A stretch of 64,000 nt of DNA from JAMOAW01 sp039908535 (GCA_039908535.1 JAMOAW010000028.1:1-64000), one strand, 5' to 3'. Positions 42,294-51,700 are shown, numbered from the stretch's first letter. Numbers and translations are program-made. Notes: a model not told the origin generated them from the letters alone.

Positions 42294-43046
42294 ATGAAAC
42301 TTGCTGGAACGACAGCTCTCATCACCGGCGGACGACGGCGTATCGGTGCGGAATGCGCCAAACGCTTGGCTTCACACCGAGTTGCTGTTGCCATTCACTC
42401 CCAAAGGGCCAATCCAGAGGTAGAGGAACTGTGCAACCAAATTCGCAAAAAAGGGGGATCTGCCGAACCTATCTATTGTGATTTAGCAAAGCCAAACAAA
42501 GTAATAGAAATGTTTCAAAAAACTCGTAATCTTTTAGGACCGGTGCATATTTTAATCAACAATGCGGCGATATTCGAAACGGGTTTACTGCAAGACACCT
42601 CCTTGGACCATTGGAACCGTCACTTGGTCATCAATTGTACCTCTCCATTTTTGTTGATGCAGGCCATGGCTCAACAGATGGAGTTACAACTGCACAAAAA
42701 TGAATCCAATCTCCCCTGGGGCAAAATCATCAATCTGCTGGATAGACGAATTTTACGCCCACAACCAGGGCATTTAGCCTACACCGCCGCCAAAACCGCC
42801 TTGTGGGCCGTCACACAAATGGCCGCTAAAGAACTGGCCCCCGTGATGACGGTCAATGCCATCGGTCCTGGTCCCATTTTACCCGCCAAGGGCAGTGAAA
42901 CCCTCGCCTTTCAAAACATCGTTGCCGCTACCCCCATGGGTCGCGCCGGTTCCCCGGCGGAAATCGCCGATGCCATGATTTTTTTACTTGAACACGATTA
43001 TATAACTGGCGAAATGCTCTGTGTCGATGGTGGAGAGCATTTATAA
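42294..43046 (+). CDS. Pteridine reductase-like short-chain dehydrogenase
   Basis: SDR enzyme of 250 residues. The cofactor motif TGGRRRIGAECAKRL (about residues 11-25) has the arginine-rich TGxxxRIG form of pteridine reductase and FolM rather than the classical TGxxxGIG. NNAAIFETG, catalytic Tyr and Lys in YTAAKTAL, and GPGPILPA follow. The usual catalytic serine position is replaced in INLLDRRILRP, as in pteridine reductases. It precedes folB and folK, which supports reduction of dihydrofolate, dihydrobiopterin or dihydromonapterin. Confidence 0.85.
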   Translation: MKLAGTTALITGGRRRIGAECAKRLASHRVAVAIHSQRANPEVEELCNQIRKKGGSAEPIYCDLAKPNKVIEMFQKTRNLLGPVHILINNAAIFETGLLQDTSLDHWNRHLVINCTSPFLLMQAMAQQMELQLHKNESNLPWGKIINLLDRRILRPQPGHLAYTAAKTALWAVTQMAAKELAPVMTVNAIGPGPILPAKGSETLAFQNIVAATPMGRAGSPAEIADAMIFLLEHDYITGEMLCVDGGEHL

Positions 43047-43071
43047 ATTTTAAACATAAGGATAAGATGTC

Positions 43072-43485
43072 ATGCAAGATGCTTTGATTGCAAAACAAAA
43101 TGACCAACGACACCCCCTATCTTTGGATCAAATTCACATTCGGGATCTTTTATTACGCTGTATCATTGGAATTTATGACCTAGAACGCCAAAGTCGGCAA
43201 GATGTTTTAATACAAATGACCATTTTTGCCGATCTGCGTCAAGCGGGAAAAACAGATGCGATTGAAGATACAATAAATTATAAAACATTGACTAAAAACA
43301 TTATTCAATTAGTTGAAAACTCTTCTTTCAATCTCATCGAAACCTTGGCGACAGAAGTGGCGCGGGTTGCTCTTGAGCATGAACGGGTATTGGGAATTCG
43401 TGTGACAGTGGAAAAACCGGGGGCTTTGCGTTTTTCTCGGTCTGTCGGGGTAACCATCGAACGGGGCACCACGCACGTCACATGA
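43072..43485 (+). CDS. folB: Dihydroneopterin aldolase
   Basis: Splits 7,8-dihydroneopterin in folate synthesis. IHIRDLLLRCIIGIYDLERQSRQDVLIQM and TINYKTLTKNIIQLVE carry the family pattern, with catalytic residues in IGIYDLER and the lysine in VEKPGALRFSRSVGV. 137 residues with a roughly 17-residue N-terminal extension. FolX-type epimerase activity cannot be excluded. The stop overlaps the folK start as ATGA. Confidence 0.9.
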   Translation: MQDALIAKQNDQRHPLSLDQIHIRDLLLRCIIGIYDLERQSRQDVLIQMTIFADLRQAGKTDAIEDTINYKTLTKNIIQLVENSSFNLIETLATEVARVALEHERVLGIRVTVEKPGALRFSRSVGVTIERGTTHVT

Positions 43486-44051
43486 GTGTTCCCATCTTGA
43501 TCACCTTTGGGTCGAATGTCGATCCTTTGGCGCATTTATGGAAAGGTCTCACCCTGTTGCATCAAAAACTTCCCATTGAAGCCATCTCAACGGTATACCG
43601 CACCCCTGCGCTTGGTCATGATCATCAACCCATGCTGGGACCCAACCGCCCCCCAGATTATCTCAATGGTGCGCTTCTGACTCTTTCAACCATCGAACCA
43701 TTTACTTTACGCCATCTGTTACGCCACATTGAAGACCAATTACAACGCGTCCGCCACAAAGATCGTTATGCACCCCGGACGTTGGATCTGGATATTGCCT
43801 TGATGGGCAATTTGATTTTGCAAAAACGTTCATTATCCATTCCTGACCCCGATATTCCCAAAAGAAATTTTTTGAGCGTGCCTCTCGCACAACTGGCCCC
43901 TGATTTAATTCATCCTCTCTATGGTCTCACCCTGGCCAATATGGCACGGGGGTTAGAGGTGGGAATGAGCGTGGATTTGGAAGCGACGGCAAGCTTGCAA
44001 ACCATTAAAAAAAAAGGGGGGGGCTTAGAGGTTCATCCTCCAAGTTTTTGA
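43482..44051 (+). CDS. folK: HPPK, 6-hydroxymethyl-dihydropterin pyrophosphokinase
   Basis: Transfers pyrophosphate from ATP to 6-hydroxymethyl-7,8-dihydropterin. FGSNVDPLAHLWKGL, STVYRTPALG, DYLNGALLT and RYAPRTLDLDIALMG (Mg and ATP-binding Asp pair) are present. The last 15 residues or so (LQTIKKKGGGLEVHPPSF) are encoded by a decayed intergenic repeat (compare LKKKRGSGGFIPQGF read from intact copies), so the natural end was replaced or extended by repeat sequence. ATGA overlap with folB. Confidence 0.93.
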   Translation: MSVPILITFGSNVDPLAHLWKGLTLLHQKLPIEAISTVYRTPALGHDHQPMLGPNRPPDYLNGALLTLSTIEPFTLRHLLRHIEDQLQRVRHKDRYAPRTLDLDIALMGNLILQKRSLSIPDPDIPKRNFLSVPLAQLAPDLIHPLYGLTLANMARGLEVGMSVDLEATASLQTIKKKGGGLEVHPPSF

Positions 44052-44085
44052 TGTTGACTTTGACTTTTTTCCCCGCAGGGCATGA
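44011..44085 (+). repeat. Decayed type I repeat half, copy 10a
   Basis: A9 tract, G-run, decayed SL2 (GAGGTTCATCCTCCAAG), TTTGACTTTTTT, CCCCGCAGGGC and CATGATATC. Encodes the folK C-terminus. Confidence 0.75.
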
Positions 44086-44150
44086 TATCCTTTAATCAAG
44101 GCTGACAAACGCTAAAAAAATAGGTATATTTATAGCGTGGAAATGATCCA

Positions 44151-44306
44151 TGTATCGGAAAAATAAAAATCAAGACCTTGGGGGGCTCAGAACCGCCCCC
44201 CAATCCCCCCCACCCTTTTCTTTTAATTTTAAAAAAAAGAGGGGGGGTCTGGGGGATTCATCCCCCAGGGTTTGGCCTTTGATTTTTTTGCCCGCAGGGC
44301 ATTATG
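44151..44306 (+). repeat. Type I hairpin repeat, copy 10b
   Basis: Complete: ATGTATCGG, SL1 (with CTCAGAA loop side), CCCCCCACCC, T tract, A8, SL2, TTTGATTTTTTT, GCCCGCAGGGC, ATTATGTTC. The ATG at the end is the first codon of the cysQ frame. Confidence 0.92.
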
Positions 44307-45191
44307 TTCTATAATAAAGCAAGCAAGGACAACCCGTTGACCGACACCTCTTTAAACGCCGATCTCCAACTCATGGTCACCGCCGCTCGTCAAGCCGGAA
44401 CCATTACCATGCGTTATCACCGACCAGGAGAGACCTTGCTCTCCATGGATCAAATGAAAGATAAAGGCCAAGACAATCCTTTGACGAAGGCCGATTTAGA
44501 GGCCGACCATCTATTGCGCACCCTGCTTCTAGGACAAAGACCTGAGTATGGATGGCTGTCAGAAGAGACGGTCGATGACCCCATTCGTTTGCAAAAATCC
44601 AAAGTTTGGGTGGTCGATCCCATCGACGGTACCAAAGAGTTTATCATGGGATTACCGCAATTTGCGGTTTCGATTGCCCTCATTGATCAAAACCAACCCA
44701 TAGCCGCCTGTGTCTTTAATCCAGCCGCAGATGAACTTTATACCGCCATTTTAGGCCAAGGGGCCGCTTTGAACGGCCACCCCATACAAACCACATCGCA
44801 GACAACCCTGCTGGGTTCTTCCTGTTTGGCCAGCCTTTCCGAAACCAAACGCGGCGAATGGGAAGGGTTTAAAGAGACCTTTAACATCACAACCATGGGT
44901 TCGATTGCCTATAAATTGGCTTTAGTCGCCGCTGGTCGTTACGATCTTACCTTTACCTTATCCCCAAAAAACGAATGGGATTTTGCCGCAGGAGAACTTT
45001 TAGTCCGGGCGGCCGGGGGAAAAGTCACCGACCTTGCCGGTCAAACGTTTCGCTTCAACCAAACCAACCCTCTCACCAACGCCGTTGTCGCCAGCAATGG
45101 TCTCCTCCACCAAGCACTTCTGACCAAACTGGAAAACACCCCCCTGTGGACGACAAAATTGATTGCACAGCAAGAAAGCCAATCCCCATGA
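44304..45191 (+). CDS. cysQ: 3'(2'),5'-bisphosphate nucleotidase
   Basis: Inositol monophosphatase-fold enzyme that removes the 3' phosphate from PAP, a by-product of sulfate assimilation. NPLTKADLEADHLL, WLSEE, WVVDPIDGTKEFIMGLPQFAVSIAL (metal-binding Asp-Pro-Ile-Asp-Gly-Thr) and NEWDFAAGELLVRAAGG are present. 295 residues. The ATG at 44304 is the repeat terminus, with AGGG 4 bases upstream. The ATG at 44373 (MVTAARQAG) matches the usual CysQ start better, so the true N-terminus is unsettled. The stop overlaps the next start as ATGA. Confidence 0.9.
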   Translation: MFYNKASKDNPLTDTSLNADLQLMVTAARQAGTITMRYHRPGETLLSMDQMKDKGQDNPLTKADLEADHLLRTLLLGQRPEYGWLSEETVDDPIRLQKSKVWVVDPIDGTKEFIMGLPQFAVSIALIDQNQPIAACVFNPAADELYTAILGQGAALNGHPIQTTSQTTLLGSSCLASLSETKRGEWEGFKETFNITTMGSIAYKLALVAAGRYDLTFTLSPKNEWDFAAGELLVRAAGGKVTDLAGQTFRFNQTNPLTNAVVASNGLLHQALLTKLENTPLWTTKLIAQQESQSP

Positions 45192-46189
45192 AAACATATC
45201 ATGTCTATGGCATAGGACATGCTCTTTTGGATATGGAATTCGAAGTTTCAGACGCATTCCTCCAAAAAATGCACCTTGAAAAAGGACGCATGACCTTAGT
45301 TGACCTTCCCCAACAGGAACACCTCTTAAAAAACACGCAAACCCTCTTATGCAAACAAACCTGTGGGGGATCTTCTGCCAATACGGTGATCGGAGTAGCG
45401 CAATTCGGGGGACGCGCCTTTCATGCCTGCAAGGTCGCCGCAGACGAGGCTGGACAATTTTTCGCCTCTGATATGCGTGCCAACGGGGTTGATAATGGGC
45501 TTGATAAACGCATGAACACGGGAACAACAGGCCGTTGCTTGGTCTTTATCACCCCAGATGCCGAACGCACCATGTGTACCCATTTGGGCATCTCTGAAAC
45601 CTTTTCTATCGCCGATATTGATGAATCGCCATTATCAATGGCCGAATTTCTCTACATTGAAGGCTATTTGGTCACCGCTGAGTCTACCCTGCAAGCGGCC
45701 ATAGAGGCGACTAAAATTGCTAAAAAACATGGGGTAAAAACCGCCTTGACCTTTTCCGACCCCAGTATGGTCACCTATTTTCGCTCTGGACTCGATCAAA
45801 TTATCGGCGACGGGCTCGACTTGATCTTTTGTAACGAACACGAGGCCATGCAATTTGCGCAAACATCTACCCCAGAGGCGGCCATTCCCATTCTATTACA
45901 AAAAACCCGCGCTCTAGTGATCACCTTAGGGGCCAGAGGAGCACTCATTCACGATGGCGAGCGTCTCAGTTCGGTCGCTGGCCTTGAAGTATACGCCATA
46001 AATACCAATGGGGCGGGAGATCTTTTTGCCGGGGCATTTCTTTATGGCATCACCCATGGCTATTCTTTTCAAAATGCAGCAAGATTGGCAATTAAAGCCT
46101 CGGCACTTTTGGTTACCCAGTTTGGTGCCCGCTTAGAACCGGGCCAAGCCATGGACATTTGCAAAACAATGGAGAAGACAATCCCATGA
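45188..46189 (+). CDS. PfkB-family sugar or nucleoside kinase
   Basis: 333 residues of ribokinase fold. CGGSSANTVIGVAQFGG (substrate loop), GRCLVFITPDAERTMCTHLG, and the catalytic GAGD motif in INTNGAGDLFAGAFLYG are clear. The overall pattern (YGIGHALLDMEFEV start) is that of the adenosine kinase / 2-dehydro-3-deoxygluconokinase group common in alphaproteobacteria. The exact substrate cannot be read from sequence. It overlaps cysQ (ATGA) and the PilZ gene (ATGA). With CysQ producing AMP, an adenosine kinase role in adenine salvage is attractive but is inference. Confidence 0.85.
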   Translation: MKTYHVYGIGHALLDMEFEVSDAFLQKMHLEKGRMTLVDLPQQEHLLKNTQTLLCKQTCGGSSANTVIGVAQFGGRAFHACKVAADEAGQFFASDMRANGVDNGLDKRMNTGTTGRCLVFITPDAERTMCTHLGISETFSIADIDESPLSMAEFLYIEGYLVTAESTLQAAIEATKIAKKHGVKTALTFSDPSMVTYFRSGLDQIIGDGLDLIFCNEHEAMQFAQTSTPEAAIPILLQKTRALVITLGARGALIHDGERLSSVAGLEVYAINTNGAGDLFAGAFLYGITHGYSFQNAARLAIKASALLVTQFGARLEPGQAMDICKTMEKTIP

Positions 46190-46566
46190 TAAAAAAAAAT
46201 AACACTCCCCCGGTCAAAACTGCTGAGCGTAGACATTTTTCTCGTATACACTTTCAGCACCAACTCACCTTAAAAGACAATAAAGGCAATCTCTATGCCG
46301 GGGCCTTTAACGATATCAGCCTGCGTGGCATGCTTTTTTGGTGTGACTCCCTTCCTCCAGAAGGGGCCGAATTGCATGGTGCATTCCCTCTGGGTGAATT
46401 TCAACTTTTTATTCGTGGCATCGTATTGCGTACCTCACCAAATTTTGGGGCGGCCATTCAATTTCGGGATATGGATGTCGAAAGTTTCAGCCATTTACGG
46501 CGTATGATTGCTTTAAATGTCGGCGATCCTGAAAAAATTGATGAAGAATTTTTTTCTTCACTCTAA
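46186..46566 (+). CDS. PilZ domain protein
   Basis: 126 residues, a single PilZ domain that binds cyclic di-GMP: RRHFSRIHF gives the RxxxR motif (about residues 16-22) and NDISLRGMLF the (D/N)xSxxG motif. Start at 46186 overlaps the kinase stop (ATGA), completing a translationally coupled cysQ-kinase-PilZ unit. The output partner is unknown. The stop is followed after a few bases by a repeat. Confidence 0.9.
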   Translation: MIKKNNTPPVKTAERRHFSRIHFQHQLTLKDNKGNLYAGAFNDISLRGMLFWCDSLPPEGAELHGAFPLGEFQLFIRGIVLRTSPNFGAAIQFRDMDVESFSHLRRMIALNVGDPEKIDEEFFSSL

Positions 46567-46571
46567 AACAA

Positions 46572-46869
46572 AACCTTGGGGGGGGGGGGAGAGAACTGCC
46601 ACCCCCTCTTTTTTTTAAGTCTTAAAAAAAAGAGGGGGTTTGGGGGATTCATCCCCCAAGGTTTGGCCTTTGATTTTTTTTTTGCCCGCAGGGCATTATG
46701 TTCCTGTATCGGAAAAATAAAAAATCAAAACCTTGGGGGGCGAAGAACCGCCCCCCAATTCCCCCCACCCTTTTTTTTCAATTCTTAAAAAAAAGAGGGG
46801 GTTTGGGGGATTCATCCCCAAGGTTTGGCCTTTGATTTTTTTTTTGCCCGCAGGGCATTATGTTCAAGC
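46572..46869 (+). repeat. Type I hairpin repeat cluster, copy 11 (tandem)
   Basis: Two head-to-tail units. The first has a decayed SL1 and intact SL2 with GCCCGCAGGGCATTATGTTC at 46685-46704. The second has intact SL1 and a slightly shortened SL2 and ends in the same motif at 46846-46865, 20 bases before the thiE start. No gene lies in this 318-base gap. Confidence 0.92.
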
Positions 46870-46884
46870 GAGGGAATCCTTTTT

Positions 46885-47532
46885 TTGAAAAAAATCGGCA
46901 TCTACCCCATTCTCGACACCCAATGGCTCACAGGTACCCCCATCCAACCAAATGATTGGGCAAAATCCCTCGGCAAACGACCTGTTTCGCTCGTACAATT
47001 ACGCGCCAAAGGGGAAAACACCAAAGCCAACTGGCTCGTTATGGTCACGTGGATGCAGGCGTTACGTCGTTGGGCTCCACACGTAAATGTTATCATCAAT
47101 GATCGACCAGATATTTGTTTGGCATTAGAGGCCGATGGGGTTCACATTGGCCAAGACGATCTACCGGTAGCCATTTGCCGAAAATTATTAGGCCCAGATC
47201 GCTTGATTGGACTCTCAACCCACACCCTACACCAAGTTAAAACCGCAGATGTAGAGCGCGTCGATTATCTAGGGTTTGGGCCCATATTTCAAGCAGGAGG
47301 AGCGAAACCAGACGCCTTACCCCCAAGAGGGATAGAAGCACTGGCCCAAATCTGTCAAGCCACCTCGTTGCCTGTAGTCGCGATCGGTGGTATTGGAATG
47401 ACACATATAGCACAAATAAAGGCCACGCATGCAGCAGGAATTGCCATGATCGGTGCGTTGTTTCCTCAGGCAGGGCCAACGACCAGCCAACGCCTTTTAA
47501 AAGAGGCCTGCCAAGTATGGGCTAGGCATTAA
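46885..47532 (+). CDS. thiE: Thiamine-phosphate synthase
   Basis: Joins the thiazole and pyrimidine phosphates to thiamine phosphate. IGIYPILDTQWLTG, VNVIINDRPDICLALEADGVHIGQDDLP, IGLSTHT, VDYLGFGPIFQAGGAKPDA and VVAIGGIGMTHI are family motifs. No ATG fits. TTG at 46885 with GAGGGA 9 bases upstream gives 215 residues. The upstream in-frame part from 46825 is repeat sequence. The stop overlaps the stop of the converging dksA (ATTAA shared). Confidence 0.93.
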   Translation: MKKIGIYPILDTQWLTGTPIQPNDWAKSLGKRPVSLVQLRAKGENTKANWLVMVTWMQALRRWAPHVNVIINDRPDICLALEADGVHIGQDDLPVAICRKLLGPDRLIGLSTHTLHQVKTADVERVDYLGFGPIFQAGGAKPDALPPRGIEALAQICQATSLPVVAIGGIGMTHIAQIKATHAAGIAMIGALFPQAGPTTSQRLLKEACQVWARH

Positions 47533-48002
47533 ATCTCGGTAGTTTCTTCTTCGTCGTAACTATCTTCTGTGGAGCGATGCACTTTTTCGCGATGTTCCTC
47601 ACGGGTTTTGCATGAGACGCACTGATCGGTAACCGGACGCACTTCCAAGCGTCGCAATCCAATTTCAACGCCACACTCTTCACAATAGCCATAATCATCC
47701 ATCTCAATGGCTTCAATGGTGCGGTCGATTTTGCCAATGAGTTTACGTTCCCGGTCACGGGTACGCAGTTCAAAGTTGCGGTCGGTTTCCATTGCGGCCC
47801 GATCGGTGGGATCGGCAAAGATGGCTTTTTCCTCGTACATGACCGAGAGGGTTTTTTCAGCATCTTCAATTAATTGCCGCTTCCAATCCAGGAGGAGCTT
47901 ACGAAAATAGGCCCGTTGTAGTGGGCTCATATAGGCTTCGTCGCTATTTTCATCGGGTCGATAGCCTTCTGGTAATTGGATATCCGCAATTTTTTTGGTC
48001 AT
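47529..48002 (-). CDS. dksA: DksA-family RNA polymerase-binding factor
   Basis: Binds the RNA polymerase secondary channel and works with ppGpp on stable RNA and amino acid promoters. The coiled coil (about residues 25-105) carries the tip region IFADPTDRAAMETDRNFELRTRDRE (acidic DPTDRA tip). The C4 zinc finger is YCEECGVEIGLRRLEVRP then CVSCKTREEH. 157 residues. The start at 48002 has GGAG 8 bases upstream. The frame continues upstream through a repeat as far as 48185, but that extension (repeat-encoded) is not credible. Confidence 0.95.
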   Translation of the reverse strand: MTKKIADIQLPEGYRPDENSDEAYMSPLQRAYFRKLLLDWKRQLIEDAEKTLSVMYEEKAIFADPTDRAAMETDRNFELRTRDRERKLIGKIDRTIEAIEMDDYGYCEECGVEIGLRRLEVRPVTDQCVSCKTREEHREKVHRSTEDSYDEEETTEI

Positions 48003-48023
48003 AATCCCTACTCCATCCCTAAA

Positions 48024-48190
48024 CAAAAAATTAAAATCAAAAACAAAACCTTGGGGGATGAATCCCCCAAACCCCCTCTTTTTTTTAAGTATTAAAAGAA
48101 AAGGGTGGGGGGATTGGGGGGCGGTTATCCGCCCCCCAAGGTCTTGATTTTTATTTTGATATTGCCCTTCGGGCAAAAGGCACATGAACC
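48024..48190 (-). repeat. Type I hairpin repeat, copy 12
   Basis: SL2 (CTTGGGGGATGAATCCCCCAAA variant), CCCCCTC, T8, SL1 (TTGGGGGGCGG around TTAT), then GCCCTTCGGGC at the outer end instead of the inner one, so the terminal hairpin is on the opposite side from other copies. Lies in the dksA leader. Confidence 0.88.
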
Positions 48191-48289
48191 ATCTTACTTT
48201 TAAGAGTAATCCTTTAATAAACTATCCTAAAATCCACTCAAAAGTCAACCCTATCCAAACAATTGTTAAAAAGATTCATTTTGCTCTAT

Positions 48290-48440
48290 CTATAAAAAAA
48301 GCCCTCCTCAAAATGAGGAGGGCCAAAAGGGAAGCTTGGCACTTGCTTCTCTAGTATAGCGGAAGCTTAAGGAATCAATGGCACGCGTTGTCGAAACAAA
48401 ACACGCCATTGATTCGGTCAAACTTCCACTATATCTTTTT
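48290..48440 (-). ncRNA. Candidate structured small RNA with terminator
   Basis: On the minus strand, three hairpins in order. The first is long, with outer arms TATAGTGGAAG / CTTCCGCTATA and inner arms GAATCAATGGC / GCCATTGATTC. The second is GAAGC..GCTTC. The third is a textbook terminator, GCCCTCCTC-ATTTT-GAGGAGGGC followed by six T at about 48295. No open frame of note and no resemblance to the type I repeats. I recognise no known RNA family (not tmRNA, 4.5S or RNase P). A clear promoter upstream was not identified. Confidence 0.5.
48295..48323 (-). terminator. Rho-independent terminator of the candidate RNA
   Basis: Nine-base perfect stem GCCCTCCTC / GAGGAGGGC with a five-base loop, followed on the minus strand by TTTTTT. 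Confidence 0.8.
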
Positions 48441-48469
48441 ATCGGTCATTCTGGGCAGGACTTGAGAAA

Positions 48470-48709
48470 AAAATGCAGACCTTAGGGGGGCTCAAAACCG
48501 CCCCCCACCCTTCTTTTTCAATTCTTAAAAAAAAGAGGGGGTTTGGGGGATTCATCCCCCAAGGTTTGGCCTTTGATTTTTTTTTGCCCGCAAGTGCATC
48601 ATGTTCATGTATCGGAAAAACAAAAATCAAGACCTTGGGGGGCGGAGAACCGCCCCCCAATTCCCCCCACCCTTTTTTTTTAATTTTTTGCCCGTAGGGC
48701 ATTATGTTC
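48470..48709 (+). repeat. Type I hairpin repeat cluster, copy 13
   Basis: First unit: SL1 (CTCAAAA loop side), A8, SL2, terminal hairpin with one change (GCCCGCAAGTGC), CATCATGTTC. Second unit, short form: ATGTATCGG, SL1, C run, T tract, GCCCGTAGGGC, ATTATGTTC. The last 8 bases encode the final residues and TAA stop of the RND pump gene on the minus strand. Confidence 0.92.
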
Positions 48710-51700
48710 TAACGTCATGATGTTTCTCAGGAAACAAACGACGAAAGGTAACAAACAACATTGGAATAAAAAATAAGCCCAAAAGCGTGGCAGAAAACAT
48801 CCCCCCCATCACCCCTGTCCCAATGGCGTGCCGACTCGCTGCCCCAGCCCCTGTGGAAATGACCAACGGCAATACCCCTAAGATAAAGGCCGCCGAAGTC
48901 ATCACAATAGGGCGAAAACGCAAACGGCAGGCCTCCAACGTTGCCTCACGCACGGGCATTCCCCCCGCATGTAATGATCTGGCAAACTCCACAATTAAAA
49001 TGGCATTCTTTGCCGATAGACCAATAATGGCCACCAACCCCACTTTAAAATAGACATCGTTTGGCATCCCCTGACTCATCACCGCCAACACCGAACCAAG
49101 CACCCCGATCGGAACAATCATCAATACCGCAAATGGAATCGACCAACTTTCATACAAGGCAGCCAAACATAAAAAAACCACCAACAAAGAGAGTCCAAAC
49201 AATAACGATACTTGCGACCCGGCCAAAGACTCCTCATAAGAGGTGCTAGACCACTCAAAACCGATCCCTACTGGCAACTTTTCGGTCAACCGAGCCATAG
49301 CCGCCATGGCCTCCCCGGTACTGCGTCCAGGAGCGGGATTGCCAGAGAGCTTCATGGCGGGCATCCCATTAAAACGGTCCAGCTTGGGAGAACTGCTCTC
49401 CCACTTGGCCTGGACAATCTCAGCCAGAGGAATCAATCCCCCCTGGCGATTGCGCACATGCACTTGAAGAATCCCCTCCTGGGTGGCCCGCGTGGCAGAA
49501 TCGGCCTGCATCTGGACCCGCAAAATTCGACCTTCACGGGTAAAATCGTTGATATAGGCCGATCCCAACGTCACTTGCAATGTCTCGTTAAGCTCTTCAG
49601 GGGCAATTCCCAAGGCGCGAGCTTTGACAGAATCGATGGTGAGCAATAGCTGCGGTCCCGCCTCTTGACCTTCTGGACGCACCCCGACCAAGGTCGCCTC
49701 TTGGCTGGCCAACCCCAACAAAAGATTGCGCGCCTCCAATAAACTCTCACGCCCCAACCCGGCCCGATCCTGGAGGCGCAAATCAAACCCACCCACTGCC
49801 GCCAATTCAGGTATGGGGGGAACATTGATGGCAAAAATAAAGGCCTCCTTGATGTGCGACAACGCCATATTGGCCCGTCCAACCAACGACGCCGCCTGCT
49901 GATCTGTACCCGGTCGCTCGGACCAATCTTTTAAACGAACAAAGGCAATCGCCGCATTTTGACCCCGACCAAAAAAACTAAACCCCGCCACACCCACCAC
50001 TTTGGCCACATCGGGTTGTTGTAAATAATAGTGTTCCATTTGTTCCAAAATGTTTAATGTCCGTTCTTGGCTGGCTCCCGGTGGCAATTGAATGATGCTT
50101 ATAAAATAACCTTGATCTTCGTCGGGTAAAAAACCGGTGGGAAGTTGCAAGAATAACCAACCCGTGGCCACCACCAAAGCCAAATAAATCATCATGAAAC
50201 GAATAGGGCGACGCAAAATGCCACCCACCATTCCCTGATAACTGTAGGTCAACCGCCCAAACAACCGCGCAAAACGGGCAAAAAAACCTTTTTGGGGGGA
50301 CCCCTCCCGCGCAGATTTGGTGTGCAACAGTGCCGCGCATAACGCCGGGGTGAGGGTCAACGCCATTAACACCGAAAACAACATGGTTAACACCAACGTC
50401 ACCGCAAACTGCCGATATATGGCCCCCACGCTGCCACTAAAAAAGGCCATCGGGATAAAAACCGCCGACAAAACCAACGTAATGCCAATGATCGCCGCAA
50501 AAATTTGCCCCATGGCCTTGCGGGTGGCATCGCGGGACGACAGCTGTTCTTCGGCCATCACCCGTTCGACATTCTCCACTACCACAATGGCATCATCCAC
50601 CACAATGCCGATGGAAAGCACCATGGCAAATAGAGTCAAGACATTGATCGAATAGCCCAATAGATAGATCCCCACCAAAGATCCCGTCAGGGCCACAGGC
50701 ATGACAATGGCCGGAATAAACGTTGCCCGTAAATTGCCTAAAAAAAGATACATCACCAAAAAGACCAACCCCATGGCCTGGGACAAGGTCACCAAGACTT
50801 CGTGGATTGAAATTTGGATAAATTTGGAGGTGTCATAGGGAATATCCCAAGCGATGCCAGCTGGAAAAAATTTCTCCAGTTGGGCCATGCGCTCTTTTAA
50901 CCGTTGCGCCGTCTCCAACGCATTGGCCCCTGGGGCCAATTTAATCCCAACGGCCGCCGTAGGTTGACCGTTTAAACGGGCGCGAATGTTATACTCTTGC
51001 GCCCCCCAATCAACCCGTGCCACATCCTTCAAACGGACCATGGCCCCCTCTTGATCGGCACGCAAAATAATATTGCCAAACTCCTCCACACTAGAAAGAC
51101 GACTACGCACCAAAATAGGAGCGGTGATCGTTTGCCCCGGCAGGGCGGGCAATTGACCCAAATCCCCTGTAACCAACTGCACATTTTGCGCCCGCACCGC
51201 CTGCACCGCCTCCCCTGGGGTCACGCCAAACGCAACCAAACGGGCGGGATCCAACCAGATACGCATGGCATATTCGGTGCCAAACAACGAAGCCTCCCCA
51301 ACTCCCGTCACACGACGCAAATTTTCCAAAATGTGACTGGCCGTATAACTGCCCAATGCCACGTGATCCATGCGGTTATCTGGAGAGTAAATCGTAACAA
51401 ACATCAAATAATTACGCCGCGATTTGGCCACCGTTACCCCTTGCCGACGCACCTCTTCCGGCAAACGAGACTCCACCCGTTTGATGCGATTTTGGGCATC
51501 CACCGAGGCGACATCCAAATCCGTCCCCGTGGCAAAGGTCAACGTCAAAGACATACTCCCCAGGGCATCACTGGACGATTCGGTATAGAGCAGATGTTCC
51601 AAACCGTTCATCTCTTGTTCGATCAGGGTAGTAACGGTCTCTTCCACAATTTGCGCCGACGCCCCAGGATAGGTTGCCGTGACGGTAATGGCGGGGGGGG

